Assembly: GCF_001426525.1 (NCBI RefSeq)
Contig: NZ_LMEW01000032.1
Location: 1,370-65,369 of the forward strand
Length of the DNA: 64,000 nucleotides
Direction: 5' to 3'
Source of the DNA: Massilia sp. Root133
GTDB lineage: Bacteria > Pseudomonadota > Gammaproteobacteria > Burkholderiales > Burkholderiaceae_D
The position numbers and the translations under genes are program-made. Under the pieces are notes generated by a model. The model ran no database searches. It saw nothing but the letters and a program-made list of their open reading frames with translations, and had not been told where the DNA came from. Shown here one piece after another: positions 44,809-54,211 of this stretch; positions within the stretch are counted from its first letter, which is position 1, and the number at the start of each line of letters is the position of its first letter.

Positions 44809-46434
44809 ATGAAATTTGACGTAGCCATCGTCGGCAGCGGCCTCGCCGGCCTGTCGGTTGCCCTTCATCTGGCGCAAACCCGCAAGGTCGCCATCATCTC
44901 CAAGCGCGAGCTCCTCGACGGTGCCAGCAACTGGGCGCAGGGCGGGATCGCCGCCGTGCTGGACTCGGGCGACAGCCACGACCAGCATATCGCCGACACC
45001 CTGGTCGCCGGTGCCGGCCTGTGCGACGAAGCGGCCACCCGCTACATCGTCGAGCACGGGCGCGAGGCGATCGAATGGCTGATCGAGCAAGGCGTGCCGT
45101 TCACCCGCGACGAGACCGCGGAACTCGGTTTCCATCTGACCCGCGAAGGCGGCCACAGCCAGCGCCGCATCATCCACGCGGCGGACGCCACGGGCCACGC
45201 CGTGCAGGTGACGCTGGAACAGAAAGTGCGCGCACACCCGAACATCACCCTGTTCGAACATCACTGCGCGATCGACGTGATCACGTCCGACAAGCTGCAG
45301 CCGGACGGCGTGCATACCGGGCCGGCCCTCGTCGGCCAGCCGCGCTGCCATGGCCTGTACGTGCAGGACGAAAAAAGCGGCAGGGTGCAGACGTTCGAGG
45401 CGGAGCACACCGTGCTCGCCACCGGCGGCGCCGGCAAGGTCTACCTGTACACGACGAACCCCGATACGGCGACGGGCGACGGCATCGCGATGGCCTGGCG
45501 CGCCGGCTGCCGCGTGTCGAACATGGAGTTCATCCAGTTCCACCCGACCTGCCTGTACCACCCGTTCGCGAAATCGTTCCTGATCACCGAAGCCGTGCGC
45601 GGCGAAGGCGGTCTGCTGAAATTGCCGCCCGAGGCGGGACCCGCCGCCGGGACGCGCTTCATGCCCGCACATGACGACCGGGGCGAGCTGGCGCCGCGCG
45701 ACGTCGTCGCACGCGCCATCGACTTCGAGATGAAGAAGCGCGGCATCGACTACGTCCACCTGGACATCACGCACAAGAGCCCGGAATTCATCAAGGAACA
45801 CTTCCCGACCATTTACGCGCGCTGCCTGGAGCTGGGCATCGACATCACGAAGGAACCGATTCCCGTCGTGCCGGCCGTGCACTTCACGTGCGGCGGCGTC
45901 GTCACGGACCTGGCCGGCCGCACCGACATCCCTGGCCTGTACGCCGTCGGCGAGACCGCGTACACGGGCCTGCACGGCGCCAACCGCCTGGCCAGCAATT
46001 CGCTGCTGGAATGCCTCGTCGTCGGCCGCGCATGCGCGCACCAGATCGCCGCGGCGCCGGCCGTCGACCTGCCCGCGCTGCCCGCGTGGGACGAGAGCCG
46101 CGTCACGAATGCGGACGAGGAAGTGGTCATCGCCCACAACTGGGACGAGCTGCGCCGCTTCATGTGGAACTACGTCGGCATCGTGCGCACGACCAAGCGC
46201 CTGGAACGCGCGCAGCACCGCATCAAGCTGCTGAAGGAAGAGATCGACGAGTACTACCGCAACTTCCGCGTCACCAACGACCTGCTGGAGCTGCGCAATC
46301 TCGTCGAGGTGGCGCACCTGATCGTGCGCAGCGCGCTGTCGCGTCACGAAAGCCGGGGCCTGCATTTCTCGCGCGACTATCCGGATACGCTGCCGAAGGC
46401 GTTGCCCAGCGTGCTGACGCCGCGCCGCCGCTAA
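44809..46434 (+). CDS. nadB: L-aspartate oxidase NadB
   Basis: 541 residues, full length. FAD-binding VAIVGSGLAGLSVAL at the N-terminus, succinate-dehydrogenase-like active site (HHC-type blocks NWAQGGIAAVLDSGD, GGHSQRRIIHAADATGHAV) and FHPTCLYHPFAKSFLITEAV, ending with the helical domain. It oxidises L-aspartate to iminoaspartate, which NadA (50471-51613) condenses with dihydroxyacetone phosphate to quinolinate; NadC then makes nicotinate mononucleotide. Encoded opposite nadA/nadC, 3 kb away. Confidence 0.97.
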   Translation: MKFDVAIVGSGLAGLSVALHLAQTRKVAIISKRELLDGASNWAQGGIAAVLDSGDSHDQHIADTLVAGAGLCDEAATRYIVEHGREAIEWLIEQGVPFTRDETAELGFHLTREGGHSQRRIIHAADATGHAVQVTLEQKVRAHPNITLFEHHCAIDVITSDKLQPDGVHTGPALVGQPRCHGLYVQDEKSGRVQTFEAEHTVLATGGAGKVYLYTTNPDTATGDGIAMAWRAGCRVSNMEFIQFHPTCLYHPFAKSFLITEAVRGEGGLLKLPPEAGPAAGTRFMPAHDDRGELAPRDVVARAIDFEMKKRGIDYVHLDITHKSPEFIKEHFPTIYARCLELGIDITKEPIPVVPAVHFTCGGVVTDLAGRTDIPGLYAVGETAYTGLHGANRLASNSLLECLVVGRACAHQIAAAPAVDLPALPAWDESRVTNADEEVVIAHNWDELRRFMWNYVGIVRTTKRLERAQHRIKLLKEEIDEYYRNFRVTNDLLELRNLVEVAHLIVRSALSRHESRGLHFSRDYPDTLPKALPSVLTPRRR

Positions 46435-46443
46435 TTCGGGTAG

Positions 46444-47352
46444 ATGAATCAGAAGCTTACGCCGTCGACCGTCCTGCTGTTGACCGTCCCGCCCCTGCTG
46501 TGGGCGGGTAACGCCATCGTGGGACGGCTCGTCCGCGCGGCCGTCCCGCCGATGACGCTGAATCTGCTGCGCTGGACGATCGCGCTGGCCGTCCTGCTGC
46601 CGCTCGGGTGGGCGACGTTGCGCCAGGCCGGCGTACTGGACGCCATTCGCACCCGTTGGCACCGCTATGCGCTGCTGGGGCTGCTGGGCATCGGCATGTA
46701 CAACTCCCTGCAGTATCTCGCGCTGCAAAGCTCCACGCCCATCAACGTGACCCTCGTCGCCTCGGGCATGCCCGTGTGGATGATGCTCGTCGGGCGGCTG
46801 TTCTATGGCGTGGCCGTACGGACGCGCCAGGTGATCGGCGCGTTGCTGTCGATCGTCGGCGTGCTCGTCGTGCTGTGCCGCGGCGACGTCGACCAGCTGC
46901 TCGCGCTGCGCCTCGTCGCGGGCGACCTCTACATGATCCTCGCGACGATCGCGTGGTCTTTCTACAGCTGGATGCTGCTGCAGCCGCAGGACGAACCCGC
47001 GTTGCGCGCCGACTGGGCCGCGTTCCTCGCTGCGCAGGTGGCGTTCGGGCTGCTGTGGTCGGCCGGTTTTGCCGGCGTCGAGTGGTCGCTCGGTGCGGCG
47101 GCCATCGCCTGGAGCTGGCCCGTCGTGGCGGCGTTGCTGTTCGTCGCCGTGTGCCCGGCCGTGCTCGCGTTCGCCATGTGGGGCGCGGGCATCCGCCGCG
47201 CCGGGCCCGGCATCGGCGCCTTCTTCGTCAACCTGACGCCGCTGTTCACGGCGCTGCTGTCGTCCGCCTTCCTGGGCGAGCTGCCCCATGCCTACCACGT
47301 GCTGGCGTTCCTGCTGATCGTGGGCGGGATCGTCGTGTCCGCCAAACGTTGA
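46444..47352 (+). CDS. EamA-family (DMT) transporter
   Basis: 302 residues with about ten hydrophobic helices in two EamA repeats: PLLWAGNAIVGRLV / LNLLRWTIALAVLLPLG and the second half with AIAWSWPVVAALLFVAVCPAVL and ALLSSAFLGELPHAYHVLAFLL. Typical drug/metabolite exporter topology in the inner membrane. It follows nadB by 9 nt and may be co-transcribed. Substrate unknown. Confidence 0.9.
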   Translation: MNQKLTPSTVLLLTVPPLLWAGNAIVGRLVRAAVPPMTLNLLRWTIALAVLLPLGWATLRQAGVLDAIRTRWHRYALLGLLGIGMYNSLQYLALQSSTPINVTLVASGMPVWMMLVGRLFYGVAVRTRQVIGALLSIVGVLVVLCRGDVDQLLALRLVAGDLYMILATIAWSFYSWMLLQPQDEPALRADWAAFLAAQVAFGLLWSAGFAGVEWSLGAAAIAWSWPVVAALLFVAVCPAVLAFAMWGAGIRRAGPGIGAFFVNLTPLFTALLSSAFLGELPHAYHVLAFLLIVGGIVVSAKR

Positions 47353-47420
47353 AGCAGCCGTAACGTGTTTCTGTGCGGGCATCGGAGATGTTACGATCCC
47401 AGCGGAAGGAGCACATCAAG

Positions 47421-48323
47421 ATGGCTGAAGCATTCACCGTCCACGACCACGCGGCGCGGATCGCCGCATTCCTCGACCGCCACCCGCGCGCGCTCGTACT
47501 GACGGGCGCGGGGCTGTCGACGGCATCCGGCATTCCCGACTACCGCGACCGCGACGGCACCCGCCGCGGCAAACCCCCGATCCACGGGCCGGATTTCCGC
47601 AAATCCGAGGCCGTGCAGCGGCGCTATTGGGCGCGCAGCATGATCGGCTGGCCCGTGCTTGCACAGGCGCGGCCGAATCGCGGCCATGCCGCCCTCGCCG
47701 GCCTGGAACGGATCGGGCACATCGGGTCGGTGCTGACGCAGAACGTGGACGGCCTGCACGGCCAGGCCGGCAGCCATGGCGTGCTTGAGCTACACGGCAA
47801 TATCCATACGGTCGTGTGCCTCGAATGCTCGGCGATCTTCCCGCGCGCCTTCGTGCAGGGGCAGCTGGAAGACTTCAATCCGCACATGGCGGGTGCGAAT
47901 GCGACGCCGCTGCCGGACGGTGATGCCTCCGTTGAACCGACGGAACTGGCCAGCTTCCGCCTCCCGTATTGCACGTGCTGCGGGGGGGCCTTGATGCCGA
48001 ACGTGGTCTTCTTCGGCGATAACGTCCCGCCGGCGCGCACGGCCATCGCACTGGAACAGATGGAACGGGCGGACGCGCTGCTGGTGGTCGGATCATCGCT
48101 GATGGTCTATTCCGGCTTCCGGTTCTGCCGTATGGCGCAGGCCGCCGGAAAGCCGATCGCCGCCATCAACCTCGGCCGCACGCGCGCGGACGACCTCCTC
48201 GACATCAAGATCGAAGAATCGGCCGAGCGGGTGCTCCCGCTCGCGCTGGATATGCTCATCAAAGGTTCGGAGCAGACGGAGCGAGACACGCCATCCATAC
48301 CACTCGACGGGGGAATACTGTGA
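47421..48323 (+). CDS. Sirtuin-type NAD-dependent protein deacetylase
   Basis: 300 residues from the ATG at 47421 (GGAAGGAG upstream). SIR2 signatures: TGAGLSTASGIPDYRD, TQNVDGLHGQAGS, catalytic His in VLELHGNIH, Zn ligands in CLECSAI and CTCCGG, then VVFFGDNVP and VVGSSLMVYS. Deacetylates proteins using NAD+, releasing nicotinamide. Longer than CobB, so it may be the second bacterial sirtuin type. Stop overlaps the next gene's GTG. Confidence 0.9.
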   Translation: MAEAFTVHDHAARIAAFLDRHPRALVLTGAGLSTASGIPDYRDRDGTRRGKPPIHGPDFRKSEAVQRRYWARSMIGWPVLAQARPNRGHAALAGLERIGHIGSVLTQNVDGLHGQAGSHGVLELHGNIHTVVCLECSAIFPRAFVQGQLEDFNPHMAGANATPLPDGDASVEPTELASFRLPYCTCCGGALMPNVVFFGDNVPPARTAIALEQMERADALLVVGSSLMVYSGFRFCRMAQAAGKPIAAINLGRTRADDLLDIKIEESAERVLPLALDMLIKGSEQTERDTPSIPLDGGIL

Positions 48324-49351
48324 CGAAAACGTTAAGCAGCACTGGTGTCAAACCCTGGCAGGCCGGCGCGTTGCTGGCCGGTCTCGGCCTCGCGGCCTCT
48401 TATTTCTATGTGCGCGCCAAGACGAAGCAGGCGGAGGCGGAGAACCCGCCGCAGGGCCGCTTCGTCAAGGTCGACGGCGTGCGCCTGCATTATGTGGAAC
48501 GGGGCAGCGGCCCCGTGCTGGTCCTGCTGCACGGGAACGGCGTGCTGGCCAGCGATTTCCAGACCAGCGGCCTGATGGACAAGGCGGCCGAGCACTACCG
48601 CGTGATCGCGTTCGACCGCCCCGGCTTCGGCTATAGCGAGCGGCCGCGCAGCAAGGTGTGGACGCCGCAGGCCCAGGCGCGGCTGCTGCATCACGCGCTG
48701 CAGGAGATCGGCGTCGATTCGGCCATCGTGCTGGGCCACTCGTGGGGCACGCTCGTCGCGCTGTCGATGGCGCTGGAAGTGCCGGACTTCGTGCGCGGCC
48801 TCGTGCTGCTGTCGGGCTATTACTACCCGAGCCTGCGCGCCGACGTGCCGCTGCTGTCCGGTCCCGCGATTCCGGTCGTGGGCGATTTGATGCGGTACAC
48901 GATCTCGCCGCTCGTCACGCGCATGCTGTGGCGTCCGCTGACGAAGCGGGTGTTTTCGCCGCAGCCGGTCGACGCCCGTTTCCGCGAACTGCCCGTGTGG
49001 ATGCTGCTGCGTCCGAGCCAGCTGCGCGCCAGCGCGGCGGAGACGGCGCTGATGGTGCCGTCGGCCGTGGCGCTGGCCAAGCGTTATCCGGAGCTGAAGG
49101 TGCCCGTGGTGGTGATGGCCGGCACCAAGGACAAGATCGTCGATTTCGGCCACAACTCGGAGCGGCTGGACGAGCGCCTGCCGGACAGCGAGCTGCAGCT
49201 GCAGCCCGGCGTCGGGCACATGACGCATTATGCCCATCCGGACAAGGTGCTCGCTGCGGTCGACGAGATCGCGGGGCGCGTTGGGGAGTCGGTGTACCGG
49301 AGGAATCCGCAGGCGGAGGCGTTGGCGAGGGCCAGCGAGAGCGGGACGTAG
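48320..49351 (+). CDS. Membrane-anchored alpha/beta hydrolase
   Basis: 343 residues starting at GTG 48320, overlapping the sirtuin stop. One N-terminal hydrophobic segment (LLAGLGLAASYFYV) likely anchors it. Fold motifs: LLHGNG, nucleophile elbow GHSWGTL, FDRPGFGYSERP and the late His in GVGHMTHYAHP. The substrate is unknown; haloalkane dehalogenase/epoxide-hydrolase-like relatives exist. Confidence 0.85.
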   Translation: MTKTLSSTGVKPWQAGALLAGLGLAASYFYVRAKTKQAEAENPPQGRFVKVDGVRLHYVERGSGPVLVLLHGNGVLASDFQTSGLMDKAAEHYRVIAFDRPGFGYSERPRSKVWTPQAQARLLHHALQEIGVDSAIVLGHSWGTLVALSMALEVPDFVRGLVLLSGYYYPSLRADVPLLSGPAIPVVGDLMRYTISPLVTRMLWRPLTKRVFSPQPVDARFRELPVWMLLRPSQLRASAAETALMVPSAVALAKRYPELKVPVVVMAGTKDKIVDFGHNSERLDERLPDSELQLQPGVGHMTHYAHPDKVLAAVDEIAGRVGESVYRRNPQAEALARASESGT

Positions 49352-49381
49352 AACGAGAAGCGGAACGTAAAAGACACCGTC

Positions 49382-49589
49382 GCTCCCGCGCAGGCGGGAG
49401 CCCAGGTTTGCGTGGCCAGTCACAAAAAATCAGGTTCCCGTCTCCGCGCACTGGTGTCCGGAATATTGTTTTCAAAAACCGTCAGAAATAGCATCGTCAT
49501 TCCCGCGCACGCGGGAATCCATACTGAGTATGCTGACTTCGACGGTGAAAATTATTCCGGACAGCAGTGCGCCTCCGCGGGAACGACGG
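49382..49589. repeat. REP-like palindromic repeats in nadC/hydrolase intergenic region
   Basis: Two hairpins, GCTCCCGC-N4-GCGGGAGC (49382-49401) and ATTCCCGC-N4-GCGGGAAT (49499-49518), and a third related arm near 49575-49589 (CCTCCGCGGGAACGACGG). The second continues as ATCCATACTGAGTATG. Matches the element at 58528-58606. This accounts for the 247-bp gap. Confidence 0.7.
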
Positions 49590-49598
49590 ATTTGGGGC

Positions 49599-50474
49599 TC
49601 AGCCAATAATGCGCAGCGAGTAGTCCGTCGCCTTGATGTCCTTGGTCAGGCTGCCGATCGAAATCCGGTCGACGCCAGTCTCGGCAATCGCCCGCACCGT
49701 CTGCATATTGATGCCGCCGGACGCCTCCAGCAACGCGCGCCCTTCGTTGATGCGCACCGCTTCGCGCATCATGTCCAGGTCGAAGTTGTCGAGCAGGACG
49801 GACTTCGCGCCCGCGCCGAGCGCTTCTTCCAGCTCGGCGATCGACTCCACCTCGATCTGGATCGACACGCCCGCGTTCAGCGCCGTCGCCGCCTGCAGCG
49901 CGGGCGTGATGCCACCCGCGGCCGCGATGTGGTTTTCCTTGATCAGGATGCCGTCGTACAGCGCCATGCGCTGGTTCGCGCCGCCGCCGACGCGCACCGC
50001 GTATTTCTGCGCCTGGCGCAGGCCCGGCAATGTCTTGCGCGTATCGAGGATCTTGGCCTTCGTGCCGGCGATGACGTCCACGTAGGTGCGCGTGGCCGAC
50101 GCGACGCCGGACAGCAGTTGCAGGAAGTTCAGTGCCGAACGCTCCGCCGTCAGCAGCGAGCGCGGCGAGCCTTCGATCGTGCAGACCACGCTGTCAGCGG
50201 CCATCACGTCGCCCTCGGCATATTTCCAGTCGATCTCGATGTCCTGGTCGACGGCCAGCATGACGCCTTCGAACCACGGCGCGCCGCACAGGACGGCCTG
50301 CTCGCGCACGATCACACGCGCCTTCGCGCGGGGCGCTTCCGGCACGAGCTTGCCGGTCAGGTCGCCACTGCCGACGTCTTCCAGCAGCGCGGCCAGCAGG
50401 TTCTGCTCGAATGCGGCCTGCAGCTTGTCGTCGAACTGGCCTTCGTCAGCGTAAGGGTTGCGGAGATTGCTCAT
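49599..50474 (-). CDS. nadC: Nicotinate-nucleotide diphosphorylase (carboxylating) NadC
   Basis: 291 residues, full length. QPRTase signatures: TRKTLPGLRQAQKYAVRVGG, GGANQRMALYDGILIKENHI, IQIEVESIAELEEALGAGAK and LLEASGGINMQTVRAIAETG with the PRPP- and quinolinate-contacting Lys/Arg. Converts quinolinate and PRPP to nicotinate mononucleotide plus CO2. Its start overlaps the nadA stop (ATGA, 50471-50474). Confidence 0.97.
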   Translation of the reverse strand: MSNLRNPYADEGQFDDKLQAAFEQNLLAALLEDVGSGDLTGKLVPEAPRAKARVIVREQAVLCGAPWFEGVMLAVDQDIEIDWKYAEGDVMAADSVVCTIEGSPRSLLTAERSALNFLQLLSGVASATRTYVDVIAGTKAKILDTRKTLPGLRQAQKYAVRVGGGANQRMALYDGILIKENHIAAAGGITPALQAATALNAGVSIQIEVESIAELEEALGAGAKSVLLDNFDLDMMREAVRINEGRALLEASGGINMQTVRAIAETGVDRISIGSLTKDIKATDYSLRIIG

Positions 50475-51613
50475 GCGGGACCGATTCCTTTGAAGAGGTT
50501 GGCTTCCTGCTCCAGCGCGCCGGTCGGCAGTGCCTTCGCCTTCTTGGCGGCGGCGAAGTCGAGCATGCGGTCGATGGCGCGCTTGGCCTGCTTGCCGATT
50601 TCCGGATCGACGAAGATTTCGTTTTTACTGTCGGAGGTTTGCAGCACGTCGGCCAGGTTCTGCAGGCCGTTCATCGCCATCCACGGGCAGTGCGCGCAGC
50701 TCTTGCAAGTGGCGCTGTTGCCGGCCGTCGGGGCTTCGATCAGGGTCTTGCCCGGTGCCGCCATGCGCATCTTGTGCAGGATGCCGTTGTCGGTGGCGAC
50801 GATGAAGTGCGTCGCGTCCATCGTCTGCGCCGCGTTGATCAGCTGGGTGGTCGAGCCGACGACGTCCGCCTGGGCGACGACGTTGGCCGGCGATTCCGGG
50901 TGCACGAGCACCTTCGCGTGCGGATATTCCGCGCGCAGCAGGTCCAGTTCGATGCCCTTGAACTCGTCGTGCACGAGGCAGGAACCCTGCCACAGCAGCA
51001 TGTCGGCGCCCGTCTGCTTCTGGATGTACGAGCCGAGGTGGCGGTCCGGCGCCCACAGGATCTTCTTGCCCTGGTCGTGCAGATACTTGACGATGTCCAG
51101 GCCGATCGACGACGTCACCATCCAGTCCGCGCGCGCCTTCACGGCGGCGGACGTGTTGGCGTAGACGACGACCGTGCGGTCCGGATGCTGGTCGCAGAAC
51201 GCGGCGAATTCGTCGGCCGGGCAGCCCAGGTCCAGCGAGCAGGTCGCGTCCAGGTCCGGCATCAGGATCGTCTTTTCCGGGCTCAGGATCTTCGCCGTCT
51301 CGCCCATGAAGCGCACGCCGGCCACGACGAGCGTCTTGGCCGGATGATCGCGGCCGAAGCGCGCCATTTCCAGGGAATCGGACACGCACCCGCCCGTTTC
51401 CTCGGCGAGGTCTTGCAGGTCTGCATCGACGTAGTAGTGCGCGACGAGGACGGCTTCGCGCTCCTTCAACAGGCGGCGGATGCGATCCTTCAGCGTGGTC
51501 TTTTCAGCGACTTCGAGCGGCGACGGCGTGCGGGCCCAGGCCTCGGCAGTGGAACACACGCCGCCGACTGGCCGGTCGTATTCGAATACTTTAACGGGGG
51601 CAATGGTATTCAT
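50471..51613 (-). CDS. nadA: Quinolinate synthase NadA
   Basis: 380 residues. Iron-sulfur ligands: Cys in ANTSAAVKARADWMVTSS-type core, CSLDLGCPADEFAAFC and SATCKSCAHCPWMAMNG (final Cys pair). Makes quinolinate from iminoaspartate and dihydroxyacetone phosphate. The N-terminal extension and the VAHYYVDADLQDLAEET block are those of long proteobacterial NadA. Starts 14 nt after the ybiT stop and overlaps nadC. Confidence 0.97.
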   Translation of the reverse strand: MNTIAPVKVFEYDRPVGGVCSTAEAWARTPSPLEVAEKTTLKDRIRRLLKEREAVLVAHYYVDADLQDLAEETGGCVSDSLEMARFGRDHPAKTLVVAGVRFMGETAKILSPEKTILMPDLDATCSLDLGCPADEFAAFCDQHPDRTVVVYANTSAAVKARADWMVTSSIGLDIVKYLHDQGKKILWAPDRHLGSYIQKQTGADMLLWQGSCLVHDEFKGIELDLLRAEYPHAKVLVHPESPANVVAQADVVGSTTQLINAAQTMDATHFIVATDNGILHKMRMAAPGKTLIEAPTAGNSATCKSCAHCPWMAMNGLQNLADVLQTSDSKNEIFVDPEIGKQAKRAIDRMLDFAAAKKAKALPTGALEQEANLFKGIGPA

Positions 51614-51627
51614 GGGGCAAGCTCCAA

Positions 51628-53229
51628 TCAGTCGAGACCCTGGCTCTTCAGGTAATCTTCGTAATTGCCCTGGAAGTCGATGATGCGGTCTTCCTTGATT
51701 TCCAGGATACGGGTCGCCAGCGACGACACGAACTCGCGGTCGTGCGATACGAAGATGAGGGTGCCTGCGTATTTATCCAGCGCGATGTTCAGCGACTCGA
51801 TCGATTCCATGTCCATGTGGTTGGTCGGTTCGTCGAGCAGCAGGACGTTGTGGCGGCCCAGCATCAGTTTGCCGTACATCATGCGGCCCTTCTCGCCACC
51901 GGACAGCACGCGCACGGACTTCTTGACCTCGTCGCCGCCGAACAGCAGGCGGCCCAGGATCGAGCGCACGGCCTGGTCGTCGTCGCCTTCCTTCGTCCAC
52001 TTGCCCATCCAGTCGGTCAGGTTCAGGTCCGTGGCGAACTCTTCGGTCGGGTCCTGCGGCATGTAGCCCGGATTCGCATTCTCGGCCCACTTCACGCGGC
52101 CGGTGTCGGCATCGAGGCCCGTGATCGGGCCGCTGCCGATGCAACGCAGCAAGGTCGTCTTACCGGCACCGTTGGCACCGATGATGGCGATGCGCTCGCC
52201 GGCTTCGACCATGATCGAGAAATTCTTGAACAGCTGGCGGTCGTACGATTTCGACAGGCCTTCCGTCTCGACGGCCAGGCGGTGCAGTTTCTTCTCGCCT
52301 TCGAAGCGGACGAACGGATAGGCGCGCGACGACGGCTTGAATTCCTCGATCTTGATCTTGTCGATCATTTTGGCGCGCGACGTGGCCTGGCGGGCCTTGG
52401 ACTTGTTCGCGGAGAACCGGCGCACGAAGTCCTGCAGCTCGGCGACTTTCTCTTTCGCCTTCGCGTTGTTGGCCAGCTGCTGGTTGCGGGCCTGCGTCGA
52501 CGCTTCCATGTAGTCGTCGTAGTTGCCCGGGTAGACCTTCAGCGTGCCGTAGTCCATGTCGGCGACGTGCGTGCAGACCGAGTTCAGGAAGTGGCGGTCG
52601 TGCGAAATGATGATCATCGTCGAGTTCCGCTGGTTCAGCATGTCGGCCAGCCAGCTGATCGTGTGGATGTCCAGGTTGTTGGTCGGCTCGTCGAGCAGCA
52701 GGATGTCCGGATCCGAGAACAGGGCCTGCGCCAGCAGCACGCGCAGCTTCCAGCCCGGCGCGACCGAGCTCATCGGACCCTGGTGCAGGTCGGTGGCGAT
52801 GCCCAGGCCCAGCAGCAGTTCGCCGGCGCGCGCTTCGGCCGAGTAGCCGTCGTACTCGGCGACCTTGCCTTCGAGCTCGGCCGCTTTCATGTAGTCTTCG
52901 TCCGTCGCTTCTGGATTCGCGTAGATGGCGTCGCGTTCGCGGATCGCGTCCCACAATTCCGTGTGGCCCATCATGACGACGTCGAGCACGCGCACGTCTT
53001 CGTAGGCGAACTGGTCCTGGCGGAGCTTGCCGAGGCGCTCGTGCGGATCGAGGCTGACGTTGCCGGCGGACGGCTCGAGGTCGCCGCCGAGGATCTTCAT
53101 GAAGGTCGACTTGCCGCAACCGTTCGCGCCGATGAGGCCGTAACGGTTGCCATCGCCGAACTTGACGGAAATGTTTTCGAACAGCGGCTTGGCGCCGAAC
53201 TGCATCGTGATGTTGGCTGTACTGAGCAC
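51628..53229 (-). CDS. ybiT: ABC-F ATPase YbiT
   Basis: 533 residues from GTG 53229 (MLSTANITMQFGAKPLFENI), preferred over an upstream extension because it begins exactly at the conserved N-terminus. Two ABC domains with Walker A GANGCGKST and GANGAGKTT, and Walker B LLLDEPTNNLD and LLLDEPTNHMD. The linker (RRFSANKSKARQATSRAK) is the ABC-F P-site tRNA-interaction motif of YbiT-like proteins. Soluble translation factor, not a transporter. Same strand as nadA and likely co-transcribed. Confidence 0.93.
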   Translation of the reverse strand: MLSTANITMQFGAKPLFENISVKFGDGNRYGLIGANGCGKSTFMKILGGDLEPSAGNVSLDPHERLGKLRQDQFAYEDVRVLDVVMMGHTELWDAIRERDAIYANPEATDEDYMKAAELEGKVAEYDGYSAEARAGELLLGLGIATDLHQGPMSSVAPGWKLRVLLAQALFSDPDILLLDEPTNNLDIHTISWLADMLNQRNSTMIIISHDRHFLNSVCTHVADMDYGTLKVYPGNYDDYMEASTQARNQQLANNAKAKEKVAELQDFVRRFSANKSKARQATSRAKMIDKIKIEEFKPSSRAYPFVRFEGEKKLHRLAVETEGLSKSYDRQLFKNFSIMVEAGERIAIIGANGAGKTTLLRCIGSGPITGLDADTGRVKWAENANPGYMPQDPTEEFATDLNLTDWMGKWTKEGDDDQAVRSILGRLLFGGDEVKKSVRVLSGGEKGRMMYGKLMLGRHNVLLLDEPTNHMDMESIESLNIALDKYAGTLIFVSHDREFVSSLATRILEIKEDRIIDFQGNYEDYLKSQGLD

Positions 53230-53293
53230 TGGGAAACCTTCGCGTGGTGATTCAATTAACCGCACATTTTACCACCGTGAGGGGGCCGTTGCG

Positions 53294-54211
53294 TCAGGCG
53301 GTCCTGAGTGTCGGGTAACTGGACAGCGCCAGCGACCAGCGTTCGCCGTCGCACTGCAAATGCCCCTGCGCCCCGAACGGGATCGTCACGTGGCGCGCGA
53401 TGTGGCCGAATTCCAGCCCCGTCAGCACCGGCACGGGCAACGTGGCGCGGACATAGGCCAGCATTTCGTCGAAGTTGTAGCCGTTGTCGTTCACGCCGAG
53501 CCGGTAGCCGGAGAAATCGCCCAGCACGACGGCGCGTTGTCTCTCCAGCACGCCCGCATGCATCAGTTGCAGCAACATGCGCTCCACCCGGAACGGATGC
53601 TCGGCAATATCCTCCAGGAACAGGATGCCGCCGTCGATGCGCGGGAAGTACGGCGTGCCCATCAGCGACATGATCATCGCCAGGTTGCCGCCCCAGACGG
53701 TGCCCGTCACGTCGAGGCGCGGGTTGGCCGCGCCGTGGCCGGAGATCGTGTGCGTGGGGCCGGCCAGGCAATGCCAGAAATCGTCCAGCGTGAATGCGTT
53801 CGGCTCGGCCGCGCCCACGTCGGCCGTGAACATGGGCCCCGCGTAGCTGATCGCGCCCGCCCTTGCGTACAACGCCATGTGGAATGCCGTGACGTCGGAA
53901 TAGCCGACGAAGATCTTGCCGCTGGCGGCCATGCGCTCGAAGTCGATGTGCGGCAGCAGGCGCGTCATGCCGTAGGCGCCGCGAATGGCCATGACGACCT
54001 GCACGTCCGGGTCGGCGGCGGCCGCTTCCAGCTGGGCGAGGCGTTCCGTGTCCGTCGCCCCGAAGCGCTGGTGGCGCTCCTCGTGCTTGTAGTAATTGTG
54101 GACCAGGATGCCCTGGGCTTCGAGGCGCGCGATGCCGCGCGGGATCGCTTCCGGCTCGGGCGCGTAGCTGCCCGGCGCGATCAGGGCAATGCCCGGTTTT
54201 TGGATGGTCAC
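53294..54211 (-). CDS. ldcA: L,D-carboxypeptidase LdcA
   Basis: 305 residues. S66 family: N-domain IALIAPGS, IRGAYGMTRLLPHID, nucleophile Ser in VGYSDVTAFH, Glu region GILFLEDIAEHPFRVERML and the late His in GHIARHVTIPFG. Removes the terminal D-Ala from cytoplasmic muropeptides during peptidoglycan recycling. Start overlaps the preceding hydrolase stop (ATGA, 54208-54211). Confidence 0.9.
   Translation of the reverse strand: MTIQKPGIALIAPGSYAPEPEAIPRGIARLEAQGILVHNYYKHEERHQRFGATDTERLAQLEAAAADPDVQVVMAIRGAYGMTRLLPHIDFERMAASGKIFVGYSDVTAFHMALYARAGAISYAGPMFTADVGAAEPNAFTLDDFWHCLAGPTHTISGHGAANPRLDVTGTVWGGNLAMIMSLMGTPYFPRIDGGILFLEDIAEHPFRVERMLLQLMHAGVLERQRAVVLGDFSGYRLGVNDNGYNFDEMLAYVRATLPVPVLTGLEFGHIARHVTIPFGAQGHLQCDGERWSLALSSYPTLRTA

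Noticed and set aside
49382..49589. CRISPR array
   Set aside because: The repeats are palindromic, few and unevenly spaced, unlike a CRISPR array, and no cas genes occur.
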